Shown: positions 1 to 8,585 of the stretch, piece by piece
Layout of the letters: each line of letters starts with the position of its first letter
Position numbering within the stretch: position 1 is the stretch's first letter
Assembly (NCBI GenBank): GCA_017548365.1
Contig: JAFZAC010000009.1
Location: 1-62,053, forward strand
Direction of reading: 5' to 3'
DNA length: 62,053 nt
DNA from: Muribaculaceae bacterium
Lineage (GTDB): Bacteria > Bacteroidota > Bacteroidia > Bacteroidales > Muribaculaceae
Notes under the pieces: model-generated
The model's input: only the letters and a program-made list of their open reading frames with translations
Database searches by the model: none
What the model was told of the DNA's origin: nothing
Made by a program: the position numbers and the translations under genes

Positions 1-772
1 CAAATTGAACAACAACCTTGCCTTGTATATTGTTGTCTTGAGCGGCTTGAGGGTAACGAATATTTTGGTTGATATAATTCATGAGTGCACCATTACCCCC
101 CGGGAACGACGGCATTGTGACGGCCGATTTGAAAACCTCATCAGAGTTAGATTTAGGTTCAGGCTTGGGTTCTTCGGGCATATACTCCTCCGCAGGATTC
201 ATCTCCAAATATGTCGGGGGAGGTGCCACTTCTTGAAGCGGTTCAACAACCACTTGCTCTCTCTTGATTGTATTAATTGCCCTGTCTAAAAGTGACTTTA
301 TCTCTTGTTCTTGACCAGGAGCGAGCATAATTTCTATATAAGATCCATCTATATCAGGTTCTTCTGTAAACGCTTCTTTTATATAACAAATACCATCTTT
401 AAAGGATACTACTTCATAAATGTTAATTTTTAGTGGCTCATCATCTGGATTATTAGAATTTACAATTATAACAGAACTGGTGGAAAACAAATATTGGTCA
501 TCACCCCATTCACGTACAAAGTTAATACCTTTTTCAGCAACCAAACCTCTACACACTGGATTGTTGTGAAAATCAATATCGGAATATAACACCACAAATT
601 GACTTGGATTCAATGAAATCAATGAATATGGATAAGTCGTGTAACATCCCTGGTCATCGTCTTTTTCAAACACCTTTGCCTGACCACAATAGATATTCAC
701 GATATCATCTTGAGAACTCGCAGCGAAACTGATGCACATAAGCATTAAAAAAATAGAAAGTACATTTTTCAT
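1..772 (-). CDS. TonB C-terminal-domain secreted protein, 3' end outside window
   Basis: Reading the minus strand from the ATG at 772 gives an open frame that runs off the left edge after about 257 residues. It begins MKNVLSIFLMLMCISFAASSQ, a cleavable signal peptide. A middle part of about 180 residues is not recognised. From about residue 210 it enters a TonB C-terminal domain with the motifs SFPGGNGALMNYINQNIRYP and NNIQGKVVVQF, where the window stops. The domain matches the ends of the genes at 970, 5849 and 7227. Proteins of this family are periplasmic, and the domain is that of energy transducers contacting TonB-dependent receptors. This copy has no retained membrane anchor, so a classical TonB role is uncertain. 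A good promoter lies at 890-921. Confidence 0.85.
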   Translation of the reverse strand, partial: MKNVLSIFLMLMCISFAASSQDDIVNIYCGQAKVFEKDDDQGCYTTYPYSLISLNPSQFVVLYSDIDFHNNPVCRGLVAEKGINFVREWGDDQYLFSTSSVIIVNSNNPDDEPLKINIYEVVSFKDGICYIKEAFTEEPDIDGSYIEIMLAPGQEQEIKSLLDRAINTIKREQVVVEPLQEVAPPPTYLEMNPAEEYMPEEPKPEPKSNSDEVFKSAVTMPSFPGGNGALMNYINQNIRYPQAAQDNNIQGKVVVQF

Positions 773-889
773 ATGACAATTGTTTTGATTGATGTTAAAA
801 TAGTTTGCATAGTAATATCTTGGGTAGTTTTGGTTAATTATTTCTTGATTTGCTGTCTTTCTTGCTATAGTACTCAACTTTTACCGCAA

Positions 890-921
890 CAAAGATAATA
901 AAAAGGTGGGAACTAAGCAAA
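890..921 (-). promoter_or_regulatory. Bacteroidota-type promoter for the partial TonB-domain gene
   Basis: On the minus strand a -7 box TATCTTTG (897-890) follows a TTTG -33 element (921-918) with 20 bases between. This fits the known Bacteroidota consensus and lies about 118 bases upstream of the ATG at 772. The -33 element falls inside the U-tract of the upstream gene's terminator. Confidence 0.65.
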
Positions 922-951
922 AAATGTCCTCATATGCACTTTGAGGACATT
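918..951 (-). terminator. Rho-independent terminator after the 970-1527 gene
   Basis: Perfect 9-bp inverted repeat (ATGTCCTCA at 924-932 with TGAGGACAT at 942-950). Read on the minus strand it is followed by a run of six T, so it ends the TonB-domain gene just upstream. Confidence 0.8.
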
Positions 952-969
952 ATACTCATTTGTGAAATA

Positions 970-1527
970 TTACCAATAGATTTCATTATAAGGCTCGGGG
1001 GCAGACTCGTATAGGTCATCATCTGCCTGCAGTTTGAATGTAATTGGTATTGTGTACCACACTCTCACTGAGTCGCCGTTAGCATTCTTGCCTGGTCTAA
1101 ATTTTGGCAGGGACTTGCATACACGCTTTGCCTCAGCATCAAGGTCCTTATCTACGCTACGAGCAATTTTCACTTCTCCAATGCTGCCATCCTTCTCAAC
1201 AACAAACTGAACAACAACCTTGCCTTGGATATTGTTGTCCTGGGCATATCGTGGATATTTTATGTGCTTGTTGATATATTTTATGAGGGCTTTTTCACCA
1301 CCATGAAACTCTGGCATTGTGGCAGCCGACATGAACACCTCATCTGAAACACATTTAGGCTCGGGGTTATATTCAAATGCTGGCAGAACTGGAACTGCTA
1401 CTTGTTTCACTTCTTGTTCTATCAGTGTTAATGTATTTACATACTCTTGCGCCGAGGCAGGGATTGCGAGCATCGCCAACAGCAGCGCTGCTACAGCAGT
1501 TCTTATATTTATTATAATATTCTTCAT
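970..1527 (-). CDS. Small secreted TonB C-terminal-domain protein
   Basis: About 185 residues from the ATG at 1527. This start is preferred over one eight codons upstream because it opens directly into a signal peptide (MKNIIINIRTAVAALLLAML, cleavage after ASAQ). After a short linker, residues about 60-165 form a TonB C-terminal domain: a MPEFHGGEKALIKYI segment, NNIQGKVVVQFVVEKDGSIG, then SVDKDLDAEAKRVCKSLPKF and a final VWYTIPITF strand. A short acidic tail follows. It sits 30 bases after the peptidase T-like gene and probably shares its transcript. With no membrane anchor left after cleavage it should be a soluble periplasmic protein; its partner is unknown. Confidence 0.85.
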   Translation of the reverse strand: MKNIIINIRTAVAALLLAMLAIPASAQEYVNTLTLIEQEVKQVAVPVLPAFEYNPEPKCVSDEVFMSAATMPEFHGGEKALIKYINKHIKYPRYAQDNNIQGKVVVQFVVEKDGSIGEVKIARSVDKDLDAEAKRVCKSLPKFRPGKNANGDSVRVWYTIPITFKLQADDDLYESAPEPYNEIYW

Positions 1528-1557
1528 AATTTCTATCTTTAAAAAAATCACATTAAT

Positions 1558-2925
1558 TTATTTCATGTTGACTATTTCAGTAATTACGTTTTCACACACC
1601 TTCACTATCGAGAGCAACTCGTCGATGCAAGTCCATTCATAACGAGAGTGTGCCGATTGCTGGCCTGAATAGACACCAGGCGCGCCTGGCATAAGATCAG
1701 GGAACCGTGCCACAATCAGCGATGCTGTGGTGCCTCCGCGCTTGCTCTGCGTGTGCATTGCAATGCCTGCTTCGCTAGTGGCCTTCTCAATTACTGATGG
1801 CAAAAAGCCAGGTAGGGTGTAAGCAATATTTTCATATTGTGTGAAGTCATGGGTCTTGGTCACAGTCACGTAGGGGAATGCCTTCTGAGTCTTTTCCAAA
1901 CTCTCTGCCATAATTCGTTTCTGATAGGCACCCTCTTCCTTGTCGAAATAACGCAGACGCACTTTCACCACATAGTCGGTCTTAATATCATTGCTATCCT
2001 TGTCAAGGGGATGCTCTATCGAGTAGCAGTGCACATATCCTTGTTCACCGTCACGGTTGCTGGGATGTATTTCAGGCGGTATCTGACCAACAAAATAGGC
2101 TGCTGCTGTGCGTGCGTCGCCATACTTTCCTTCCTTAGCACGACCCGGATGTACATCGTTACCCTTAAAGTAATAAGTGTGATTTATGGCAGTAAAATTG
2201 GAAACCGAGAAACGGTCATAATCTCCACCATCAATGTCTATCACAACATCAGGTTTGTCTCCAAAAACCGAAGGCTCGTAGCGCATGGCAGCCTTGCCCA
2301 CATCCTCGTTCTGACTCAGCATCACCATCACACGACCGTGTTTGAACTTGGGGTTAGTGATTAGCTCCTCAACCATTGAGATAAGCACTGCGCATCCTGT
2401 CTTGTCATCGGCACCTAGCAGGGTGCTACCATCGCTAGTGACGATTGTTTTTCCCTTCAAGTCCTTGAGGTGCTCACGTCCTGGGTCGTTAGGACTTAGT
2501 GTGATGCCTCCTGGCAATACTAAGTCGCCACCATCGTAGTTGCAGTGCACGATAGGCTTGATGCCGTCACCAGGAGCCTCTGGAGTGACATCCATGTGAG
2601 CCATGAACAAAATTGATGGCACATTCTTCTTCACATTAGAAGGAATATCTATATAGACATAATAATCGTCGCTCAGAGTGACCGTCACGTCCTTGCCACC
2701 CATAGCCTTCACCTCATTATAAATGAGGCGTGCAATCTCTTTTTGTCCTTCGGTCATTGGAAAGGAGTTCAAATCGGAGTCATCAATCGACTGGCTCTCA
2801 ATCTTCACATAAGAGAGAAACCTGTCGAGCATCTTGTCATGACTAACTTTGTTAGTAACCTGTGCTTGCATGTTGCACACAAACATGTTAACACTTAACA
2901 TTAAGCAAATAAGTACCTTTTTCAT
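1558..2925 (-). CDS. Peptidase T-like M20 metallopeptidase with signal peptide
   Basis: 455 residues of the M20B (peptidase T / tripeptidase) family. Metal-site motifs are visible: MAHMDVTPEAPGDG near residue 110, LLGADDKTGCAVL, NEDVGKAAMRYE, the IDGGDYDRF block and a final RGGTTASLI...GVYSGQQSAHSRYEW. Two differences from classical PepT stand out. It begins with a hydrophobic signal-like sequence (MKKVLICLMLSVNMFVCNMQ), whereas PepT is cytosolic. The usual EEIG and RGGTDG motifs read EDVG and RGGTTA here. It probably cleaves short peptides in the periplasm or at the envelope. The peptide transporter gene is immediately upstream, which fits a peptide-utilisation pair. Family assignment is secure; substrate is inferred. 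Confidence 0.85.
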   Translation of the reverse strand: MKKVLICLMLSVNMFVCNMQAQVTNKVSHDKMLDRFLSYVKIESQSIDDSDLNSFPMTEGQKEIARLIYNEVKAMGGKDVTVTLSDDYYVYIDIPSNVKKNVPSILFMAHMDVTPEAPGDGIKPIVHCNYDGGDLVLPGGITLSPNDPGREHLKDLKGKTIVTSDGSTLLGADDKTGCAVLISMVEELITNPKFKHGRVMVMLSQNEDVGKAAMRYEPSVFGDKPDVVIDIDGGDYDRFSVSNFTAINHTYYFKGNDVHPGRAKEGKYGDARTAAAYFVGQIPPEIHPSNRDGEQGYVHCYSIEHPLDKDSNDIKTDYVVKVRLRYFDKEEGAYQKRIMAESLEKTQKAFPYVTVTKTHDFTQYENIAYTLPGFLPSVIEKATSEAGIAMHTQSKRGGTTASLIVARFPDLMPGAPGVYSGQQSAHSRYEWTCIDELLSIVKVCENVITEIVNMK

Positions 2926-2990
2926 AATAATTTTTTTTTATTCTATATCTATAAATTGTTCAGAAAGTAATCTAGCTAAGGGGGAATAAT

Positions 2991-3031
2991 AAAGTGAACG
3001 AAACGAAAAAAATATCCATTTCGTTCACTTT
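2991..3031 (-). terminator. Terminator hairpin after the peptide transporter
   Basis: Perfect 13-bp inverted repeat (AAAGTGAACGAAA at 2991-3003, complement at 3019-3031) just after the stop of the POT transporter on the minus strand. The following bases are AT-rich rather than a pure T run. A near-identical stem occurs at 4832-4872. Confidence 0.65.
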
Positions 3032-3046
3032 CATCATTATTGGATG

Positions 3047-4711
3047 TTATGCGAGTGCCACTTCGGACTGTATTTCTTCGTTCTCTTGAATGTATTTCTT
3101 GACCTCGCTTGGCTCAGTGTTCATCATCTTGTTGAGCAATGGGCACAACGTGAAGAGGACTACCGATGCCACACCACCCATTACAGCAAAGATTAGGAAG
3201 AAGTCACTCAAGGTTGCCACCTCTAATCCCAAGAAATACTTAGGTGCCTCACCAGCTTGAGGGAGCAGAGTGGCAAATGATCCAGCGAGAACGTTGCTTG
3301 CTGCGCTACTCATGAACCATACACCCATCAGCAACGACACCATGCGTGCCGGAGAGAGTTTATAGACCAGTGACTGTCCTATAGGACTCAGGCAAAGCTC
3401 GGCAACTGTGTGAATCAAATAAAGAATCACTAGCCACCACATCGAAGCCTTAGCGCTACCTGTTATACCATAAGTGCCAAATGCAATCACTCCATATCCT
3501 ACTGCCAGCATCATCAGACCCATTGCCTGCTTAGCCGGCGACGAAGGCTCAATTTTCTTCATCGCGAGCTTCTCCCACAGAATTGCCATCACAGGAGCAA
3601 AGATGATGATTGCAATGGGATTAATGGTTTGGAACCACGCAGTAGGCATCTCCCATGAGCCAAGCATACGGTTGCACTGACGGTCGGCGAAAATGGTGAG
3701 TGATGAGCTTGCCTGTTCATAGGCAGCCCAGAAGAACACTGTGAATGCTGCGACTATAAAAATCACGCCAACTCCCATCTTCTCCTTACGGGTGAGGCTC
3801 TTATCGCTGATTATATAGCAAGGTAAAGCTATCGATACTGCATATACTGCAGCTGTGATATAGTCATTGAAGTTGGCTGCGCCAACCGAGAAAGCCACAA
3901 ACAATCCAACACCCAACGCTAGACACACTATCATAGACCAAAAAGAATTCTTGACAATCTTGTCCTGCTTGGCAACAGCCTGCTCAGGAGCTTTCTCGGG
4001 AGCCAGACCAATCTGACGTCCGTCGGGGGAGACAAGCATCTTGTTTTTCAAAGCGATGAACACAATCATACCTATCATCATTGCGATTGAAGCGCACAGG
4101 AAAGCCCACTTGAAAGCACCTGGATCATCCCATCGGCCGTTATAGGCTACATATCCGCACACGAGCGGTGCTAAGAAAGCACCCACGTTCACACCCATGT
4201 AGTAAATGGTATAGGCAGCATCGCGGCGGCTGTCATTGGTGATTTCATCGGCAGGATATAAGTCACCCACCATTGCGGCAAGGTTAGGCTTGAAGAATCC
4301 GTTACCAAAAATGAGCACGGCAAGTCCGGCAAACATGAGTACAATTGCAAGAGTGTTGTCGACACTTGGATCGATTATGCCACCGGCTGCAGGGTCGGCA
4401 AAAATGCTCTGCTTGGCAAAGCACGCCGAGGCAAACAACAGCAGATGTCCCACACTCATCACAGCAGCACCCACAATCACCGAGCGACGGGTGCCCCAGT
4501 ATCGACTGGCGAGCCATCCTCCCAGCAATGGAGTGAGATAAACTAGCCCTGCATAGGAACCGAACACCTGGCTTGCGTCGGAGCTGTTATAGAACACCGC
4601 CACAAGATATAGAACAAACAGCGCGCGCATTCCATAGTAGGAAAAACGCTCGGCCATTTCAGTAAAAAACAACAGGCCTAAGCCTTTGGGATGTTTGGAA
4701 AATAGTTTCAT
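3047..4711 (-). CDS. Proton-dependent oligopeptide transporter (POT/PTR family)
   Basis: 554 residues, a very hydrophobic inner-membrane protein with 12-14 predicted helices. The N-terminus HPKGLGLLFFTEMAERFSYYGMRALFVLYL carries the POT signature ExxERFxYYG used for proton coupling. A YTIYYMGVNVGAFLAPLVCG block and an AELCLSPIGQSLVYKLSP block in the second half are also typical. The family imports di- and tripeptides with protons. It lies just upstream of the peptidase T-like gene but a strong hairpin separates them, so they may have separate transcripts. No truncation is seen. Confidence 0.93.
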   Translation of the reverse strand: MKLFSKHPKGLGLLFFTEMAERFSYYGMRALFVLYLVAVFYNSSDASQVFGSYAGLVYLTPLLGGWLASRYWGTRRSVIVGAAVMSVGHLLLFASACFAKQSIFADPAAGGIIDPSVDNTLAIVLMFAGLAVLIFGNGFFKPNLAAMVGDLYPADEITNDSRRDAAYTIYYMGVNVGAFLAPLVCGYVAYNGRWDDPGAFKWAFLCASIAMMIGMIVFIALKNKMLVSPDGRQIGLAPEKAPEQAVAKQDKIVKNSFWSMIVCLALGVGLFVAFSVGAANFNDYITAAVYAVSIALPCYIISDKSLTRKEKMGVGVIFIVAAFTVFFWAAYEQASSSLTIFADRQCNRMLGSWEMPTAWFQTINPIAIIIFAPVMAILWEKLAMKKIEPSSPAKQAMGLMMLAVGYGVIAFGTYGITGSAKASMWWLVILYLIHTVAELCLSPIGQSLVYKLSPARMVSLLMGVWFMSSAASNVLAGSFATLLPQAGEAPKYFLGLEVATLSDFFLIFAVMGGVASVVLFTLCPLLNKMMNTEPSEVKKYIQENEEIQSEVALA

Positions 4712-4831
4712 AATCTTTTCAAAATTTTAGTTATTATATTTCTGTATAAACTATCATTTGAAAAGGTAATCAACCCGCAGGCAACCAAAATAAAAAAACT
4801 AGCCTTTACGACTAGTTAACTCTAAAATAAG

Positions 4832-4872
4832 AAAAGTGAACTAAATAGATCAACTCGTTTTAGTTCACTTTT
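4832..4872 (-). terminator. Terminator after the GYF_2-DUF805 gene
   Basis: 14-bp inverted repeat (AAAAGTGAACTAAA at 4832-4845, complement at 4859-4872) directly after the stop codon on the minus strand. The A-rich and T-rich flanks give a terminator-like stem. It shares the GTGAAC stem core with the hairpin at 2991. Confidence 0.65.
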
Positions 4873-4879
4873 TATTCTT

Positions 4880-5656
4880 TTACTGATACTTGGGAGATGG
4901 ACCATATTTGTTCTCGGTCTTGTCGCTGTCGCGCAAGTAGAGCCACAGCAACACAACGTTGACAATGATAACTATTGCTGCTAAAACATAGAATAACACA
5001 TCACCTAATTCATAATAGACCGACTGAACAACCGAATAGCTTGGAGAGAAATTATCGACTACATTCAACACCAAGAATCCAACAATGAAGACAAAATTCA
5101 AATAATACAACCATCCACTATGGTTGGTATCATGAAGGCGTCGCACGTTTACTGCTACCATGGGCAACACCACAATTAACAGCGGTAGTACCAGGGTTAT
5201 AACCGCAAGTATGGGATAAAACGCACGAAACAGTGTTGACTCGTCGGATGGTGATATCAAGCCCAATAATATTTTTATTATTTGAGTTCCCGCGAAAATT
5301 AGAGCCACATACAAAGTAAACCACCAGAACTCACTGCGACGGGCACGCGACGAGAAATCAAACTGGTTCTTGTAGCAATATTTTACTGCCTCACTAAAAC
5401 TCATTCTTGCATATTCCCCTTGAGCCTGATTTTGTGTAGTTTTATCGTCACTGCCCTTGGATGCAGTACCTGACTTTGATTCCGAGCTCTTGCCCTCAAG
5501 AAGTTTTGCTACTTCGGGCAAAGCGCTAGCTGCTGCCCATGTTTCGGTCTCGCTTGACCACACCTGAGAGTTGACGGTTAATCCATTATCAAGAAGCTGA
5601 TCCAGTGTAAAAGGACCGGCGCTGTCATTGTTTTTTTCTAAATAGTACTCTGTCAT
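4880..5656 (-). CDS. GYF_2 domain plus DUF805 membrane protein
   Basis: 258 residues. The first 50 or so (EYYLEKNNDSAGPFTLDQLL...VWSSETETWAAASALPEV) match the GYF_2/DUF4339 fold, a small cytoplasmic protein-interaction module. A polar Ser/Lys-rich linker follows. From about residue 88 a DUF805 membrane domain begins (FSFSEAV-like start, then SSRARRSEFWWFTLYV) with four hydrophobic helices and the conserved NVRRLHDTNHSGW loop. DUF805 proteins are small inner-membrane proteins of unknown function. It stands alone between two terminators. Confidence 0.85.
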   Translation of the reverse strand: MTEYYLEKNNDSAGPFTLDQLLDNGLTVNSQVWSSETETWAAASALPEVAKLLEGKSSESKSGTASKGSDDKTTQNQAQGEYARMSFSEAVKYCYKNQFDFSSRARRSEFWWFTLYVALIFAGTQIIKILLGLISPSDESTLFRAFYPILAVITLVLPLLIVVLPMVAVNVRRLHDTNHSGWLYYLNFVFIVGFLVLNVVDNFSPSYSVVQSVYYELGDVLFYVLAAIVIIVNVVLLWLYLRDSDKTENKYGPSPKYQ

Positions 5657-5777
5657 AACTTTAAGAATAAAGGTTCATTTTTTGTTTTTTTATCTGTTTA
5701 CTTCTATATCAATCTTCCTCGTCACAGGTAATCACATACAGTATCAAAATGGTCTTTGTATTGCCAGACATTAACTT

Positions 5778-5827
5778 AAAAAGACTCACCACACCCTTTC
5801 TTTAAAAAGGTGATGAACCTTTTTTGT
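5778..5827 (-). terminator. Probable terminator after the first WG-repeat gene
   Basis: Imperfect stem between an AAAAAGACTCACC segment and an AGGTGATGAACCTTTTTT segment, just downstream of the minus-strand gene at 5849. It resembles the cleaner hairpin after the paralogue (7166-7204). Confidence 0.45.
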
Positions 5828-5848
5828 TATGATGATGAATTTAATGCA

Positions 5849-6943
5849 TCAATTCACACTTTTTAGATTGAATGCGACAGGACATGTATACCACACTCTA
5901 ATAGGATCGCCATTGGCGTTGCGGGCAGGAATGAACTTTGGCAACGATTTGCACACTCGCTTTGCCTCACGGTCAAGGTCTTTATCCACACTGCGTACCA
6001 CTTTCACCTCACCAATGCTACCATCCTTCTCGACCACAAACTGAACAACAACCTTACCTTGGATATTGCTGTCTTTGGCCGACTGTGGATAGTTTATGTT
6101 AGATGAAATAAATCCCATAAGCGCTTCATTACCACCAGGGAACGACGGCATTGTGGCGGCAGAATGGAATACCTCGTCAATATTAGATTCTAACTCAAGG
6201 GATGGTTCGGGCTTGTTTTTTTGTATTGCCTCTTCTTTCAATATTACTCTATGAACTAACCTTGTGCCATCAATCATGACAAGATTACTTTCAGTATTAT
6301 CAAGTTGGTATTTCGTGTCTTCTTCCCCCTCTTTTGAACAAACAACAAAGTATTTTTCAGTTTTTTTGTCATAGACCAAACGAGCAGTTTTTGTTGTCCA
6401 ATCTTCTATAGCCTTCCCATCAGAAATTATAGTCAGCACTGGATCTCCATTACAGTCATCATATGGAGCCCAATCATCGAATAGCCATTCAAAATCACTT
6501 AAAATAACATCATGAGAATAAGTATAATTACCGTTAGCATCAATTTGACCTAAACAACCTTTGTACACAACTTTTGCAGTTCCGTTATGATAATTCCAGG
6601 CAAAATCATATTTACACGGTGCGATTTCCTTGCCATGTGTGTCGAAAAAACCATATTTCCCGTTTAAACGAACCTGTACCATACCTTCGTAACCAGAGAA
6701 AACAAAATCATATTTGCAAGGGACAATTTCTTCGCCATTGGTGTTGATTAAACCATATTTACCATTTAATGAGACTTTTGAAAAACCGCCTATAAAAATT
6801 GTGCGTGAGTCATATTTCTCAATAGCAGCTTTAGCTTCAGGTGAAAGTTCAGGTTCTTGATATTGGGCCGAAACCGGTAATACAATCACCGTCAGCAGCA
6901 ATGCTGCCAACATAAAACGAGTTTTTGATAATTTGTTTTGCAT
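5849..6943 (-). CDS. Secreted WG-repeat protein with TonB C-terminal domain
   Basis: 364 residues. Signal peptide MQNKLSKTRFMLAALLLTVI ending in SAQ. Residues about 50-125 hold WG-type repeats (KYGLINTNGEEIVPCKYDF and KYGFFDTHGKEIAPCKYDF). An unassigned middle follows. From about residue 255 there is a TonB C-terminal domain with SFPGGNEALMGFI, NNIQ-type GKVVVQF and SVDKDLDREAKRVCKSLPKF. It is a paralogue of the next gene (7227), sharing almost the same signal peptide, upstream DNA and domain order but with fewer WG repeats. It is likely periplasmic; its role is unknown. WG repeats are usually taken as protein-interaction units. Confidence 0.88.
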   Translation of the reverse strand: MQNKLSKTRFMLAALLLTVIVLPVSAQYQEPELSPEAKAAIEKYDSRTIFIGGFSKVSLNGKYGLINTNGEEIVPCKYDFVFSGYEGMVQVRLNGKYGFFDTHGKEIAPCKYDFAWNYHNGTAKVVYKGCLGQIDANGNYTYSHDVILSDFEWLFDDWAPYDDCNGDPVLTIISDGKAIEDWTTKTARLVYDKKTEKYFVVCSKEGEEDTKYQLDNTESNLVMIDGTRLVHRVILKEEAIQKNKPEPSLELESNIDEVFHSAATMPSFPGGNEALMGFISSNINYPQSAKDSNIQGKVVVQFVVEKDGSIGEVKVVRSVDKDLDREAKRVCKSLPKFIPARNANGDPIRVWYTCPVAFNLKSVN

Positions 6944-7149
6944 AATGATGTTATGTTAATGATTATTTATAATTTTCTCTTATATAGACGCTTTGAGTGC
7001 AGTAAACATTTATTCCTCACTCTGATGCCACTTATTTTTCTTGCAAAGATAAAACATATATAACATACGGCAAAATATATCTACTTGTTTTCATATATAA
7101 ATGACAAAGAATATATATATTTTGATGAACTTCTTGGTTTTCATGATTT
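6887..7149. repeat. Duplicated promoter/signal-peptide block, copy 1
   Basis: Near-identical to 8529-8791 with a constant offset of 1642 bases and no net insertion or deletion. It contains the promoter, leader and first ~19 codons of the WG-TonB gene, so it marks the upstream edge of a tandem gene duplication. Confidence 0.85.
7044..7074 (-). promoter_or_regulatory. Promoter of the 5849-6943 WG-TonB gene
   Basis: Minus-strand -7 box TATCTTTG (7051-7044) with a -33 TTTG (7074-7071) 19 bases upstream, matching the Bacteroidota consensus. The same arrangement recurs at 8686-8716. Confidence 0.75.
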
Positions 7150-7165
7150 GTTAAATAAGTAAAAG

Positions 7166-7204
7166 AAAAAAGACTCATCACCATGTTACGTGATAAGTCT
7201 TTTT
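7166..7204 (-). terminator. Terminator after the 7227-8585 gene
   Basis: Stem of AAAAAAGACTCATCAC against GTGATAAGTCTTTTT with an 8-base loop, immediately after the stop codon, with T-rich ends in both directions. Confidence 0.8.
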
Positions 7205-7226
7205 GTTATGATGATGAATTGAATCA

Positions 7227-8585
7227 TCAATTATCACTTTGTAATTTGAATGTGACAGGGCATGTGTACCACATTCTCACAGGCTCATTATTGGCATTAC
7301 GGGCAGGGCTGAACTTTGGCAATGATTTGCACACGCGCACGGCCTCACGGTCAAGGTCTTTATCTACACCGCGGACAACCTTGATTTCGCCGATGCTGCC
7401 ATCCTTTTCAACAACAAATTGAACAACAACCTTGCCTTGGATATTGTTGTCTTGAGCAGACTGTGGATACTTAATGTGTGTGGAGAGATAATTCATGAGA
7501 GCTCCATTACCACCTGGGAACGATGGAATTATGGCTGCTGAATTGAAAACCTCGTCGTTTGTTGTTTTGGGTTCGGGAATGAGTTCACGTTCTTTAACAG
7601 CCTCGGCTTTAGGTTCTTCAACTACTTTAACAACTTCGTGTTTTACCAATTCAGCATCCTCTCCAATCCGTGTACCATTCATCGCAATAAGTGAACATCT
7701 TTTAAAGTCAATCTGATACCTATAATCTTTTCCTGCTGTTCTTGGACATACAAGAAAGTACTTGTCGCTTGCATTATCGTAATAGATATTTGCAATCTTT
7801 TTTTCAAGGGAGGGATCTTCGTCGGTGAATGAAACTTCTCCATTCCAGTTAATTGTTAATTCTGGTTTGCTGTCATCATTCCAGCGACACCAATTCCCGA
7901 CAATCCATCTGAAATCGTTAATCGTAACATCGCGTGAAAAAGTGTAATTGCCATCAGCGTCGATAGTTCCATACTTGCCCTTCGCCCTTACTAAAAAAGG
8001 GCCATCGGCAGACCGACATTCAATGACTTCATATATGCATGGAGCCAATTCCTTACCACTACTGTTGAAGAGGCCATACTTTTCATTTAGCTTAACCTTA
8101 AACAACACTCCATCAATCCAATTAATTAGATCATACGCACACGGCACAATCTCCTTGCCTGTGGTATTGACAATTCCATATTGCCCATTTAATCTAACAT
8201 CAGCGTAGCCATAGGAGAATAAATCTCTAATATTGATATAGTCATACTTGCATGGCACAACCTCATCGCCATCGGTGTTGACAAAACCGAATTTCCTGTT
8301 TGCCATGACTAATGCAAAACCATCTTTAAAGTTATAGGCTTCGTCATAGATACATGGCACGACTTCTTCGCCTTCGGTATTGATAAATCCGTATTTATTA
8401 ATCACTTCTACCCTTATAAGCCCATTGGCAACCCTAACTGAATGTGAGTCATATTTCGCCAACGCCGCCTGAAGTTGCGGAGTGAGTTTTATCTCATCGT
8501 AGTCTTGTGCCAGAACAGAGACAAAAGTCACCGTCAGCAGCAATGCTGCCAACATAAAACGAGTTTTTGATAATTTGTTTTGCAT
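7227..8585 (-). CDS. Secreted WG-repeat protein with TonB C-terminal domain (paralogue)
   Basis: 452 residues. Signal peptide nearly identical to the neighbour at 5849. Residues about 45-215 contain at least five WG-type repeats (KYGFINTEGEEVVPCIYDEA, KFGFVNTDGDEVVPCKYDY, QYGIVNTTGKEIVPCAYDL, KYGLFNSSGKELAPCIYEV). The TonB C-terminal domain (SFPGGNGALMNYL, NNIQGKVVVQF, VDKDLDREAVRVCKSLPKF) fills about residues 345-450. The gene clearly arose with its neighbour by tandem duplication; the difference in length is mainly in repeat number. It should be a periplasmic protein. Confidence 0.88.
   Translation of the reverse strand: MQNKLSKTRFMLAALLLTVTFVSVLAQDYDEIKLTPQLQAALAKYDSHSVRVANGLIRVEVINKYGFINTEGEEVVPCIYDEAYNFKDGFALVMANRKFGFVNTDGDEVVPCKYDYINIRDLFSYGYADVRLNGQYGIVNTTGKEIVPCAYDLINWIDGVLFKVKLNEKYGLFNSSGKELAPCIYEVIECRSADGPFLVRAKGKYGTIDADGNYTFSRDVTINDFRWIVGNWCRWNDDSKPELTINWNGEVSFTDEDPSLEKKIANIYYDNASDKYFLVCPRTAGKDYRYQIDFKRCSLIAMNGTRIGEDAELVKHEVVKVVEEPKAEAVKERELIPEPKTTNDEVFNSAAIIPSFPGGNGALMNYLSTHIKYPQSAQDNNIQGKVVVQFVVEKDGSIGEIKVVRGVDKDLDREAVRVCKSLPKFSPARNANNEPVRMWYTCPVTFKLQSDN

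Noticed and set aside
5..289. Plus-strand 94-codon frame at the left edge
   Set aside because: It lies antisense to the partial TonB-domain gene, which has a signal peptide, a promoter and homologues in this window.
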